Shown: positions 45,637 through 54,164 of the stretch, piece by piece
Position numbering within the stretch: the stretch's first letter is position 1
Layout: each line of letters opens with the position of its first letter
Source: Aciduricibacillus chroicocephali
GTDB lineage: Bacteria > Bacillota > Bacilli > Bacillales > Amphibacillaceae
Direction: 5' to 3'
DNA: 64,000 bases
Assembly: GCF_030762805.1 (NCBI RefSeq)
Contig: NZ_CP129113.1
Location: 1,502,001 to 1,566,000, forward strand
Position numbers and translations under genes: made by a program
The notes under the pieces: generated by a model
Told to the model about the DNA's origin: nothing
Seen by the model: only the letters and a program-made list of their open reading frames with translations
Databases searched by the model: none

Positions 45637-46378
45637 ATTTGCATGCCAAAATAAAGATTTTGGATGCATGCTCATTCATATTTTTTAATTTCAGATCAGC
45701 TCCACCGAACCAAAAATTTTTTTTGAATCCAGCCTCAAGAAGCTTACTTTCATAGAAATCTATCGGATATGTACGCTGATGATGGTACTCATCAAATCTT
45801 TTATACTTATCATCTTCACGCACAAAAAATGTTAGATCATGGTACACTTCCCCAGGAGATTCCCCTGCTTCACAGAACCACACGTAGCAAAGTTCGTCTT
45901 CTATAACCGAGAATGTCTCCCCGGCATAATGGTTCTCAATGCTATGCATGGAATGGACATCAAACAGAAAAATTCCTTCATCATTTAATGATGATGAAAC
46001 TCGTTTGAACATTTCAGACAGTTCTTCTGGTTCAGTAACATAATTAACGACATCAAAAAAGCTAACAGCTGCATCGAGATTACGTAATCCAGCTAATTCC
46101 CGCAAATCCTGATGGATGAACTGGATGTGCGCTCCAGCCTCTGCTGCCTGTTGCTCCGCTGCAGTTAGCATATCTGCAGAATAATCAACCGCCTGTACAG
46201 AGAATTTGCTCTGTGCAAGCCGAATTGCCATTGTACCGGTTCCACAGCCAAGATCAGCGACATTTTTCACATTCTTACCATATTCATTAAAAACAGCGCA
46301 AGTGAAATCAAGCAATTCATCATATGGCGCATCCACCATGAATGCATCATACACTTGCGCCAGCTGTTCATAAGCCAT
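45635..46378 (-). CDS. yqeM: YqeM, class I SAM-dependent methyltransferase
   Basis: A 247-residue methyltransferase with motif I VADLGCGTGTMAIRLA (about 40-55), an acidic residue after strand 2 (VQAVDYSADML) and FFDVVNYV further on. The substrate is unknown; the conserved position after rsfS in many Bacillaceae hints at translation or ribosome maturation, which is inference. It follows rsfS by two bases and ends the operon at a strong terminator. Confidence 0.92.
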   Translation of the reverse strand: MAYEQLAQVYDAFMVDAPYDELLDFTCAVFNEYGKNVKNVADLGCGTGTMAIRLAQSKFSVQAVDYSADMLTAAEQQAAEAGAHIQFIHQDLRELAGLRNLDAAVSFFDVVNYVTEPEELSEMFKRVSSSLNDEGIFLFDVHSMHSIENHYAGETFSVIEDELCYVWFCEAGESPGEVYHDLTFFVREDDKYKRFDEYHHQRTYPIDFYESKLLEAGFKKNFWFGGADLKLKNMNEHASKIFILACK

Positions 46379-46380
46379 TG

Positions 46381-46740
46381 TTATTCAGCTTCCACATCAA
46401 TCTTTAATTCAACATGCGGTGCATCGCCCCACAATTTTTCGAGATTGTAGTAAGAACGTTCGTCTTTATGGAAAATATGGCAGACGACATCGCCAACATC
46501 AAGAAGAATCCAGCGAGCTTGATCGAATCCTTCCATTCGTTTCACGTCGATACCGTTCTCTTCAGCTGTTTCCTTTACAGAACGGGCAATTGCCTGTACC
46601 TGACGTTCGTTGCTCCCGTGGCAAATAAGGAAATAATCTGCAATTAATGACACATTGCGCATATCCATGGCAATGATACCTTCCGCTCTTTTATTATCAC
46701 ATGCTCGTGCTAGTGTATCCAGCAATTCATTGTTTTCCAA
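46381..46740 (-). CDS. rsfS: Ribosomal silencing factor RsfS
   Basis: A 119-residue Iojap-family protein that binds ribosomal protein L14 and prevents joining of ribosomal subunits in starvation. The conserved ADYFLICHGSNERQVQAIA and EGFDQARWILLDVGDVVCHIF segments are visible. It lies between yqeK and yqeM with gaps of two bases on either side. Confidence 0.96.
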   Translation of the reverse strand: MENNELLDTLARACDNKRAEGIIAMDMRNVSLIADYFLICHGSNERQVQAIARSVKETAEENGIDVKRMEGFDQARWILLDVGDVVCHIFHKDERSYYNLEKLWGDAPHVELKIDVEAE

Positions 46741-46742
46741 TA

Positions 46743-47315
46743 TTACATACCCCCGTGTATTTTTAATGTCAAATCATTGTATGCTTGAAAGCTCTCCGGG
46801 TAAATGGCTGATTGCTTGTCCATCAAATAACGGATCGTTCTGCCTGAGGCCAACCAACATCCCTTTACCAAGTCTTCTCGGGCTACTTCACGAACTTCTT
46901 CAAGACCCGGGAAGTTGCGACCTGGTTCAATGTAGTCAGCAAGGAAAATAATCATTTCCAGCCGGCTCATATGTGGCCTTCCTGTCGTATGGTAGTGGAC
47001 CGCGTTCAGAATCTCTGTATCATTGATACCGTGATTCTGCCTGATCATCAAGGCACCGACCGGACCGTGCCACAATTCATGATGATGAAGCAGAAGATCC
47101 TTAGGCAAATTACTCGTTTCAATCCATCTTTTCAAAAGTGATAGATCCATGCATTTCGCATAATCATGAAGCAAAGCAGCCAGTTCTGCACGTGCTTGAT
47201 TCTCACCGAATATACTGGCAAGTTCCACAGCTGTTTCTGCAACCCGAAGTGTATGGTCAAAGCGTTTTTCAGTCATCAAGGGCTTGATGATCTCTTTTGC
47301 TTGTTCAACTCTCAT
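46743..47315 (-). CDS. yqeK: HD-domain hydrolase YqeK (diadenosine tetraphosphatase)
   Basis: A 190-residue HD-domain phosphohydrolase. The metal ligands are in RFDHTLRVAETA (His) and ALLHDYAK (HD), with two further His in HHHELWHGPVGA. YqeK proteins hydrolyse Ap4A symmetrically to ADP. It overlaps nadD by 11 bases, a conserved association with NAD synthesis. Confidence 0.95.
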   Translation of the reverse strand: MRVEQAKEIIKPLMTEKRFDHTLRVAETAVELASIFGENQARAELAALLHDYAKCMDLSLLKRWIETSNLPKDLLLHHHELWHGPVGALMIRQNHGINDTEILNAVHYHTTGRPHMSRLEMIIFLADYIEPGRNFPGLEEVREVAREDLVKGCWLASGRTIRYLMDKQSAIYPESFQAYNDLTLKIHGGM

Positions 47316-47871
47316 AAAGCTGGTGCTCCTTTATAAACTGTATAACCTGGTCCGGCACCATATATTTTACTGACATGCCCTCTTTGATTCGCTTCCGAAC
47401 CAATGTGGACGAAATATCAAATGCAGGAATGTTGACAAGGTGTACCGGGTAGACTGTTTCCACACTGTAGCCAGATCTGTTTACTCCAGCAAATTCAATC
47501 AACCTGCTTAACTCATCAATCTTATGCCACTTAGGCAAATAAGCAATCATATCTGCACCAATGATAAAATAAAATTGAGAATCAGGATGGTTCCTTTTCA
47601 ATTCTTTCATCGTGTCAATCGTATATGAAGGCCCTGAACGCTCGAGTTCAATTCCATTCACTTTGAAATGACAATTTGATTGTATGGCAAGTTCTGTCAT
47701 CCTAAGCCTCATTGGGGCCGGAGTTGCTGTAGACTTTTTATGAGGCGGCATTCCGGCTGGCAGGAACCAAATTTCATCCAGCTGCAATGCAGTCCTCACT
47801 TGTTCAGCTGCAAGCAGATGACCATTATGAGGCGGATCAAACGTACCTCCAAGTATGCCGACTTTCTTCAT
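47305..47871 (-). CDS. nadD: Nicotinate-nucleotide adenylyltransferase
   Basis: A 188-residue nucleotidyltransferase joining nicotinate mononucleotide and ATP to deamido-NAD. The N-terminal GILGGTFDPPHNGHLLAAE contains the HxGH-type motif. FDISSTLVRKRIKEG near 155-165 is the ISSTxxR motif. It follows yhbY by 8 bases and is coupled to yqeK by overlap. Confidence 0.97.
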   Translation of the reverse strand: MKKVGILGGTFDPPHNGHLLAAEQVRTALQLDEIWFLPAGMPPHKKSTATPAPMRLRMTELAIQSNCHFKVNGIELERSGPSYTIDTMKELKRNHPDSQFYFIIGADMIAYLPKWHKIDELSRLIEFAGVNRSGYSVETVYPVHLVNIPAFDISSTLVRKRIKEGMSVKYMVPDQVIQFIKEHQLYES

Positions 47872-47879
47872 TAGAAGAC

Positions 47880-48173
47880 CTACGGAAGAACGATTTCCTT
47901 ATTTTCTTCAGATTCCTTGTAGAGAATGATCTGGTTCCCGATCACCTGTACAAGCTCTGCGCCTGTTCCTTTTGCAAGTGCCTCCGCTACCTCGTCTTTA
48001 TCTTCAAGGCAGTTCTGCAAAATACTTATTTTAATGAGTTCACGCTTTTCAAGCGCCTCCCCAACCTGTTCGATCATATTATCATTTACACCGCTCTTTC
48101 CGACTTGAAAAATCGGTTTTATACGGTTTGCTTTTCCTCGCAAAAATCTTTTTTGTTTCCCTGTAAGCATCAA
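47880..48173 (-). CDS. yhbY: YhbY-type CRM-domain RNA-binding protein
   Basis: A 97-residue CRM domain protein (YqeI in B. subtilis) associated with pre-50S ribosomal particles. LTGKQKRFLRGKANRIKPIFQVGKSG at the N-terminus is typical, with the Gly-rich KSGVND loop contacting RNA. It overlaps aroE by 4 bases (ATGA). Confidence 0.95.
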   Translation of the reverse strand: MMLTGKQKRFLRGKANRIKPIFQVGKSGVNDNMIEQVGEALEKRELIKISILQNCLEDKDEVAEALAKGTGAELVQVIGNQIILYKESEENKEIVLP

Positions 48174-49018
48174 GATGCTCCTTCCAGAATCTTTTTTAAC
48201 TGCATTGCAAGCTCTTCACATGGCACTTTATGGCCTGTCCAAATCTCAAAGGCGAGCTGAGCCTGATATAACAGCATCGTGTGACCATGATGCACGCGTG
48301 CCCCCAAAGAGGCTGCGTCGTGAAGGAATTTCGTTTCGAGCGGTTTATAGACAATATCGCTCGCAATCACATCTTGTTTTAGCTTGGTTGGACGTATTGG
48401 CGAAATCTCGCTTTCAGGTTCCATACCGACAGAAGTGGTCTGAATGATAATATCATATTGATCTAAATTCCGCTCTGCCTCCGCAAGCGACAATACCTCA
48501 GTCCGAGCTTCAGATGTAAGCTGGCTTATTTTCTCTGCACTGGTCAACGTACGATTCGCAATATCAATCATTTGGTAACCTGTTGCAGCAAGCGCATAAT
48601 AAATGCCTCTTGCTGCACCACCAGCTCCAATCAGTAGGACCTTCTTCTGATCTCTATTTGCTATCAGATCAGGATAGGCCGTTTCCAGCGAGCGTACATA
48701 TCCTGACCCATCGGTATTAAAACCAGTCAGTTTGCCATCCTCTATAAGCACTGTATTGACCGCACCCATTTTCTCCGCCTTGTCATCTATTCTGTCAAGA
48801 AACGGAATAATTGTTTCCTTATAAGGTACTGTTATATTGAACCCGCGAATGTCCGACTCAATGAACCCACTAATCCGATCCTCAAACGACTCTCCGGGCG
48901 CTATTTCGAATTTCTCATAGCTTCCGGATAAACCGGCCTCCCTCAAGAATTCATGATGAATCCAGGGGGAAAGCGAGTGTCCTAGCGGATAGCCGATCAG
49001 GCCGAGTTTGTATTCCAT
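48170..49018 (-). CDS. aroE: Shikimate dehydrogenase
   Basis: A 282-residue NADP-dependent enzyme reducing 3-dehydroshikimate to shikimate in aromatic amino acid synthesis. Shikimate-binding residues lie in GHSLSPWIHHEF and FNITVPYKETI (Lys catalytic). The dinucleotide site is LIGAGGAARGIYYAL near 127-141. It is called aroD in B. subtilis nomenclature. It sits between yqeH and yhbY. Confidence 0.97.
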   Translation of the reverse strand: MEYKLGLIGYPLGHSLSPWIHHEFLREAGLSGSYEKFEIAPGESFEDRISGFIESDIRGFNITVPYKETIIPFLDRIDDKAEKMGAVNTVLIEDGKLTGFNTDGSGYVRSLETAYPDLIANRDQKKVLLIGAGGAARGIYYALAATGYQMIDIANRTLTSAEKISQLTSEARTEVLSLAEAERNLDQYDIIIQTTSVGMEPESEISPIRPTKLKQDVIASDIVYKPLETKFLHDAASLGARVHHGHTMLLYQAQLAFEIWTGHKVPCEELAMQLKKILEGAS

Positions 49019-49045
49019 GACGTATTCCCCCCTTAAGCCTCTGAC

Positions 49046-50149
49046 TTAAATTAACGAATTCCTCATTGAAACACGGACATGTTTTGGACTTGAAACGGAA
49101 ACAGTTGCGTTTCCTTCAGTCAGGCTTACCCAACCAAGTCCGGGAAATACGATATCAGTCCGTCTGTCACCTACTTTGAAAGTGCTCTTCGTCAAAGGCG
49201 GCAACATTTCCAAAGACTCGGCATCCGGCGGAGCTAATAACTTCCCTGCATGCTCCTCATAAAGCGCATCTGCCTTTTCCAACTTTGTCCGGTGGATTGG
49301 CAATTCATTTGAAAAGTAACAGACGAAAGACTGCCGCTCACCTTTAATGAAATCAATTCTTGCAAGTCCGCCAAAATAAAGCGTCTGTTGTGCATTCAAC
49401 TGATAGACACGCGGTTTGATTTCTTTCCTTGGCGTAATTAGTTTCAAATCTTCAGCAGAAACATAATGGGCCATCTGTTCACGGTTGATTAAACCCGGCG
49501 TATCAATAAGAGCCGTTTCGTCATCAAGCGGGATTTCAATGAAGCCGAGTGTTGTGCCCGGGAAATAAGATGTCGTGATAACCTGATCCTCCCCAGCAGA
49601 CTGTTTAATAAGCCGGTTGATGAATGTCGATTTTCCGACATTTGTCGTACCAATTACATAAACATCTTTTCCGTCCCGCTCCACTTCAATCGCTTCCGAT
49701 AGTTCATCGATCCCGATTCCTGACTTGGATGAAATGAGGAATACGTCTTTCACACGCATCCCCTGTTCCTTTGCTGCAGCTCGAAGCCAGTTCTCCAGTT
49801 TGTTCAGATTGGTCGACTTAGGCAGCAAGTCGACTTTATTTCCGACAAGGATAACCGGGTTGTTTCCAATAATACGGCCGAGGCTCGGAACCATGCTTCC
49901 GCTTGCATCGAATATATCAATCAGATGGACAATCAGACTGTCTGTCTCAGCTACAGAGCTAATCATTTTCAAGAAATCATCGTCTGTCAGATCCACGTCC
50001 TGGATTTCGTTATAATGCTTTAATCGGAAACAGCGCTTGCATAGTGGCTGTTCCTTTTCAAGAGAAGATGCGGGCGCATATCCAAGCGCATTCGGATCTT
50101 CAGTCTGCAGCTCAGCGCCGCAGCCGATGCAATAAACCGTTTCCTGCAA
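49046..50149 (-). CDS. yqeH: Circularly permuted GTPase YqeH
   Basis: A 367-residue ribosome-assembly GTPase (30S maturation). An N-terminal zinc finger with Cys pairs at CIGCG and CKRCF (about 7-40) precedes a GTPase domain with permuted motif order: G4 NKVDLL (about 104-109), G1 GTTNVGKST (about 167-175), G3 DTPGLI (about 216-221). The C-terminal RNA-binding part resembles TRAP-like folds. It follows yqeG by two bases. Confidence 0.97.
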   Translation of the reverse strand: MQETVYCIGCGAELQTEDPNALGYAPASSLEKEQPLCKRCFRLKHYNEIQDVDLTDDDFLKMISSVAETDSLIVHLIDIFDASGSMVPSLGRIIGNNPVILVGNKVDLLPKSTNLNKLENWLRAAAKEQGMRVKDVFLISSKSGIGIDELSEAIEVERDGKDVYVIGTTNVGKSTFINRLIKQSAGEDQVITTSYFPGTTLGFIEIPLDDETALIDTPGLINREQMAHYVSAEDLKLITPRKEIKPRVYQLNAQQTLYFGGLARIDFIKGERQSFVCYFSNELPIHRTKLEKADALYEEHAGKLLAPPDAESLEMLPPLTKSTFKVGDRRTDIVFPGLGWVSLTEGNATVSVSSPKHVRVSMRNSLI

Positions 50150-50151
50150 TG

Positions 50152-50667
50152 TTATTCCTCCCAGTCAATCAAGCCTTTTTTTCTGAAATAGTTTAAAATT
50201 CGGCGCTCAATCATCCGGTTCATCCTCGTAATTCGGCCATCAGTCTGGACAATCGGCACTACGAGGACTGTATGGAATCCGGCTGAATTGCCACCGAGCA
50301 CATCTGTGAGCAGTTGGTCGCCAATGACGGCAATTTTACGCTTATCGATGCCCATTTCTCTCGCCGCACGCTTGAATGACTTCGACAGCGGCTTGCGGGC
50401 ACTGAACACATATGGTGTTCCGATCGGATCGCAAAAAAAGGATACCCTTTCCTTATTATTATTGGAAAGAACGGACACCTTGATTCCCTGCTCCTTCATT
50501 TTAGCAAACCATTCGATCACTTCCGGAGTAGCCGTGCGCGTATCCCAGGAAACGAGTGTATTATCAAGGTCTGTAATAACACCCTCGATCCCCTGCTCTT
50601 TCAATTTTTCAGGCGTAATGTCAAAAATACTTTTCACATGCGCACTTGGCAAAAAACGTTTCAGCAA
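50152..50667 (-). CDS. yqeG: YqeG family HAD phosphatase
   Basis: A 171-residue HAD (class IIIA) phosphatase. The nucleophile motif is ITDLDNTLVSWD, with Asp33 and Asp35; motif II is SVLSNN (about 78-83) and motif IV VIGDQLLTD (about 117-125). The substrate is unknown. It is the first gene of the yqeG-yqeM operon. The ATG at 50667 follows GAGGTG. Upstream, no promoter stood out beyond isolated TATAAT-like sequences. Confidence 0.94.
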   Translation of the reverse strand: MLKRFLPSAHVKSIFDITPEKLKEQGIEGVITDLDNTLVSWDTRTATPEVIEWFAKMKEQGIKVSVLSNNNKERVSFFCDPIGTPYVFSARKPLSKSFKRAAREMGIDKRKIAVIGDQLLTDVLGGNSAGFHTVLVVPIVQTDGRITRMNRMIERRILNYFRKKGLIDWEE

Positions 50668-50891
50668 AAAAACACCTCATTATCACATATAAATGCCGCA
50701 ATGGGCACAGTTGTGTCCATTATTGTATGTTTCGAACTCAGTTCAATTGACTATTATACATGAAGAACAAGCTATTTCGCTACCATTGCAGCAAATGTGC
50801 AATCGACAATTGCTGATAAATCGTGCAATGATACTCGAAATGCGCCAAGATATTCAAAGAAACGTTCGACAAATTCCTTCCGTTTTCGCGA

Positions 50892-50976
50892 TGTGGATAA
50901 CTTCATTCACATGAACACCGTCCATAAACCGTTGTATAGCGAGGCATTCAAGGCTTTTACCCACAACTTATCTACA
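50892..50976. promoter_or_regulatory. DnaA box cluster upstream of sda
   Basis: TGTGGATAA at 50892-50900 is a perfect DnaA box in reverse orientation. TTACCCACA (50957-50965) and TTATCTACA (50968-50976) differ from TTATNCACA by one base each. They lie just upstream of the sda promoter, as in B. subtilis, where DnaA activates sda. Confidence 0.7.
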
Positions 50977-50999
50977 GACAATTGTGTGTATATCCCGGG

Positions 51000-51028
51000 T
51001 TGTTAAGCCAAGTCATTCGTGATAAATT
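51000..51028 (+). promoter_or_regulatory. Sigma-A promoter of sda
   Basis: TTGTTA (51000-51005) and TAAATT (51023-51028) with 17-base spacing, about 24 bases downstream of the nearest DnaA box and 73 bases before the sda ATG. Confidence 0.65.
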
Positions 51029-51100
51029 AAACATATCGCAGGAATGAACGCGCTATTTAACGCTTCATGACGAAAACGGTAAAAGGAAAGGGGAATGGAG

Positions 51101-51262
51101 ATGCAGCATTTGTCAGATGAACTATTGATGGAATCCTATCTGAAAGCCAAGGATCTGAATCTCAGTGCCGATTTCATTTCATTGATCGAAGAAGAGATAC
51201 AACGCCGGCAAATAGAATTTCCCAGCAGTGTGACTGCTCACGAAAACAATGCTGTAACTTAA
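51101..51262 (+). CDS. sda: Sporulation checkpoint histidine kinase inhibitor Sda
   Basis: A 53-residue helical-hairpin protein that blocks autophosphorylation of the sporulation kinase KinA when replication is disturbed or newly started. [19 protein letters not shown] followed by [12 protein letters not shown] matches B. subtilis Sda through the two helices; the C-terminal 15 residues differ. GGGG lies seven bases before the ATG at 51101 (ATG at 51095 is a less likely alternative). It is followed by a strong terminator and lies divergent from yqeG. Confidence 0.93.
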   Translation: MQHLSDELLMESYLKAKDLNLSADFISLIEEEIQRRQIEFPSSVTAHENNAVT

Positions 51263-51310
51263 ATGAATGTCCTGCCTGTGAATTGATAAGAAGAATATTC
51301 CTGACCTTTC

Positions 51311-51346
51311 CCCCATCTCCTATAGTAGGAGATGGGGTTTTGATTT
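51311..51346 (+). terminator. Intrinsic terminator after sda
   Basis: A perfect 12-bp stem (51311-51322 with 51326-51337), 3-base loop, then TTTTGATTTTT. Confidence 0.95.
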
Positions 51347-51371
51347 TTGTCACTAATTATATCAGGGCAGG

Positions 51372-51377
51372 TATGAT
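51372..51377 (+). promoter_or_regulatory. Possible -10 element for the mrp operon
   Basis: TATGAT downstream of the sda terminator and 115 bases before mrpA. TTGTCA lies 19 bases upstream of it, a long spacing. A short inverted repeat GTCTGT/ACAGAC (51440-51456) lies between it and mrpA and could be an operator. Confidence 0.3.
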
Positions 51378-51491
51378 ATTATATATAGAAACACGTCTGA
51401 ATTTATGTTGCTCCCAAATCTATGAAAATCAGGCGGCTTGTCTGTTCCTTACAGACTTGTTCTTATACATATTAAAGGAGGCCTTTACCGC

Positions 51492-53825
51492 ATGCTAATC
51501 ACCATTTTGCTGCCTTTAATCGCAGCTTGTCTCGTCCCGGCACTGGCCCGGATGAAACAGCGAATCCATACAGGCTTATTTGTCATATGGATACCGGCGG
51601 CAATATTTATCTACTATGCCAGGATGATCGGCGGAAAATTCCAAGTACTGAACGAACATACACGCTGGATTCCATCTCTCGGCATCAATTTGGATTTCCA
51701 TCTGGATGGCTTAAGCCTGCTCTTTACTTTGCTCATTTCAGGAATAGGTACACTTGTTGTCCTTTACTCCATCTTTTACTTGAGCCGAAACGAACAGCTG
51801 GGCCATTTTTATGTGTATTTGCTTATGTTCATGACCGCTATGCTCGGAGTCGTGCTTAGTGACAATGTATTCGTGCTTTATACATTCTGGGAGCTCACTT
51901 CAATATCATCATTTCTATTGATTGGTTACTGGCACCACAGAGAAAAATCCCGCTATGGCGCACTAAAGTCAATGCTCATTACAATTTTTGGTGGCTTGAG
52001 CATGTTTGGTGGTCTTATTCTCCTGTCAGTCATCACTGGAACAACAAGTATCCAAGGAATGATACAAAATAGCGCAGTCATTCTTGATAGTCCCTATTTA
52101 CCGCTAGTCATAGGGTTTATCCTAATTGGAGCATTTACAAAATCCGCTCAATTCCCATTTCACATCTGGCTTCCAGACGCGATGGAAGCGCCTACACCTG
52201 TCAGCAGTTATCTGCACTCTGCGACAATGGTAAAAGCCGGGTTGTATTTGGTAGCCCGCTTCTTCCCGATATTCTCGCAATATGAATGGTTCGTCCTCAT
52301 TGTAAGTCTGATCGGTATTATTACATTATGCTGGGGATCATACATGGCCGTGCGTCAGACAGATCTAAAAGCGATTCTCGCCTTCTCGACAATCAGTCAG
52401 CTCGGGATGATCATGTCTATGCTTGGTTTTGGGACAAAGATGGCTGTTTTCGCAGCATTATTCCACATACTCAATCATGCGACCTTTAAAGGGAGTCTCT
52501 TTATGATTGCGGGTGCAGTAGACCATGAAACGGGCACGCGGGATATTCGTAAGCTCGGCGGCCTCATGGCATTCATGCCTTATACGGCAGCTCTAGCGCT
52601 CTTTGGGACATTTTCCATGGCAGGCATTCCGTTGCCATTCCTTAATGGTTTCTATAGTAAAGAGCTTTTCTTTGAAACGACATTACACAATACAGCAGAT
52701 AGTGGCACCTTCGCCAGCTGGCTGTTTACTGCAATTCCGTATCTCGCTGTGATAGGCAGTATTTTTACTTTTGCCTATTCTATGTACTTTTTCTTCGGAG
52801 TGTTCTTCGGCAAATATAAACCGGATGCCTTCGAAAAAAAACCGCATGAAACACCGCTCGGAATGCTCATTTCTCCGTTCATTCTTGTGCTCGGCATTAT
52901 CCTGATCGGTCTCTTCCCGAACAGTGCTGTCGAAGGACTGCTCGTTCATGCAGCAGCAGCTGTCAGTGGAGAAAGCTATAAAACAGCTATACACTTCTGG
53001 CATGGGTTCAAACCGGCGTTCATTATGAGTCTCATCGTCGTAGTTGTCGGAACGATCATCATAGCGAGCAGGAATTATTGGAAGGGTATATATGACATAC
53101 TTCCAGGCAAGTGGAGTCTAAACAAAGTATATGACAGGATTGTCGCTGGATTAAACCATTATACTGAGAAACTTACAAACTTCTATATGACAGGCTCAGT
53201 AAAGAATTATATGCTGCTTATTCTCAGTGCAACCATCCTTGGTACAATCGGGACGATGGTCCTTACAGATGGTATTCATATTTCACAAAAAGGCTTGGCA
53301 CCTGTAACGATTATGGAACTATCGATTGTTCTGATCATGGTTGTAGCCGCTGTAGCAACAATCTTTGCGAATAACAACCTTGCCGCCATTCTTATCCTTG
53401 GAGTCGTCGGATTCGGAACTTCAATGCTGTTCATCATTTATCGTGCACCAGATTTGGCACTAACACAGCTTGTCATTGAGACAATTTCAATGGCACTGTT
53501 TCTATTAACCTTCTATCACCTGCCGAAACTGAAGAAAAGAGATGATTTAAAACGTGTGAAGATTACCAATCTGATCATCTCCATCGCCTTCGGGGCAATG
53601 CTTTCCTTAATTGGAATCATCAGTTTGAGCAGCGAATCATTTGGAAAAATTTCTGATTACTTCATTAATACATCCAAAACGGTTGGCGGCGGCAACAATA
53701 TCGTCAATGTCATTCTTGTCGATATGCGTGGTTTCGATACATTATTCGAGATTTCCGTTCTTGGAATTGCTGCCCTTGCAATCTATGCACTTGTCCAATT
53801 CAATAGAAACAAGGGGGAGCGCTAG
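51492..53825 (+). CDS. mrpA: Na+/H+ antiporter subunit A (MrpA/MnhA)
   Basis: A 777-residue large subunit of the Mrp cation/proton antiporter, related to NuoL of respiratory complex I. The conserved Glu134 lies in YTFWELTS, Lys217 in AFTKSAQFPFHIWLPDAMEAPTP and Lys248 in SATMVKAG. The C-terminal part contains the NuoJ-like segment and ends with NVILVDMRGFDTLFEISVLGIAAL, as in B. subtilis MrpA (801). The ATG at 51492 follows AAAGGAGG. The next gene is mrpC; there is no separate or fused mrpB. The system drives Na+ export for pH and salt tolerance. Confidence 0.96.
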   Translation: MLITILLPLIAACLVPALARMKQRIHTGLFVIWIPAAIFIYYARMIGGKFQVLNEHTRWIPSLGINLDFHLDGLSLLFTLLISGIGTLVVLYSIFYLSRNEQLGHFYVYLLMFMTAMLGVVLSDNVFVLYTFWELTSISSFLLIGYWHHREKSRYGALKSMLITIFGGLSMFGGLILLSVITGTTSIQGMIQNSAVILDSPYLPLVIGFILIGAFTKSAQFPFHIWLPDAMEAPTPVSSYLHSATMVKAGLYLVARFFPIFSQYEWFVLIVSLIGIITLCWGSYMAVRQTDLKAILAFSTISQLGMIMSMLGFGTKMAVFAALFHILNHATFKGSLFMIAGAVDHETGTRDIRKLGGLMAFMPYTAALALFGTFSMAGIPLPFLNGFYSKELFFETTLHNTADSGTFASWLFTAIPYLAVIGSIFTFAYSMYFFFGVFFGKYKPDAFEKKPHETPLGMLISPFILVLGIILIGLFPNSAVEGLLVHAAAAVSGESYKTAIHFWHGFKPAFIMSLIVVVVGTIIIASRNYWKGIYDILPGKWSLNKVYDRIVAGLNHYTEKLTNFYMTGSVKNYMLLILSATILGTIGTMVLTDGIHISQKGLAPVTIMELSIVLIMVVAAVATIFANNNLAAILILGVVGFGTSMLFIIYRAPDLALTQLVIETISMALFLLTFYHLPKLKKRDDLKRVKITNLIISIAFGAMLSLIGIISLSSESFGKISDYFINTSKTVGGGNNIVNVILVDMRGFDTLFEISVLGIAALAIYALVQFNRNKGER

Positions 53826-54164
53826 ATGGAATTCATCATCTGCATACTTGCCGGCCTGCTCTTCGCTGCCGGCGTCTACAACATTTTGCAAAAGCAGATG
53901 CTGCGAATCATTATTGGAACGGGACTCATTTCACATGGTGCCCATCTTTTTATACTGACGATGGGCTGGCTGAAACGCGGCAACCCGCCGATTTTGACAG
54001 ATGGCATCACTAAATATACTGACCCACTTCCCCAGGCTCTGATTCTGACTTCAATTGTTATCAGCTTCGGGATTACAAGTCTGATTCTCGTGCTCGCCTA
54101 CAGAACGGCGAAAGCGAACGATACAGACAATATGGAAGAACTGCGAGGAACCGAAAATGAGTAA
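53826..54164 (+). CDS. mrpC: Na+/H+ antiporter subunit C (MrpC/MnhC)
   Basis: A 112-residue three-helix subunit like NuoK. LRIIIGTGLISHGAHLFIL and the block SDPLPQALILTSIVISFGIT (here TDPLPQ) identify MrpC rather than MrpB. The ATG follows the mrpA stop directly with no gap; the preceding AAGGGGG serves as ribosome binding site. It overlaps mrpD by 8 bases. Confidence 0.95.
   Translation: MEFIICILAGLLFAAGVYNILQKQMLRIIIGTGLISHGAHLFILTMGWLKRGNPPILTDGITKYTDPLPQALILTSIVISFGITSLILVLAYRTAKANDTDNMEELRGTENE

Larger units (their letters stand above)
50668..51100. other. Non-coding region between yqeG and sda
   Basis: 433 bases between divergent genes. It contains a cluster of DnaA-box-like 9-mers (50892-50976) and the sda promoter (51000-51028). 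Short open frames here lack ribosome binding sites and family resemblance. Confidence 0.75.

Noticed and set aside
53500-53825. MrpB fused to the end of MrpA
   Set aside because: The C-terminal residues match the normal end of MrpA and show no additional MnhB domain; total length is slightly below, not above, that of typical MrpA.
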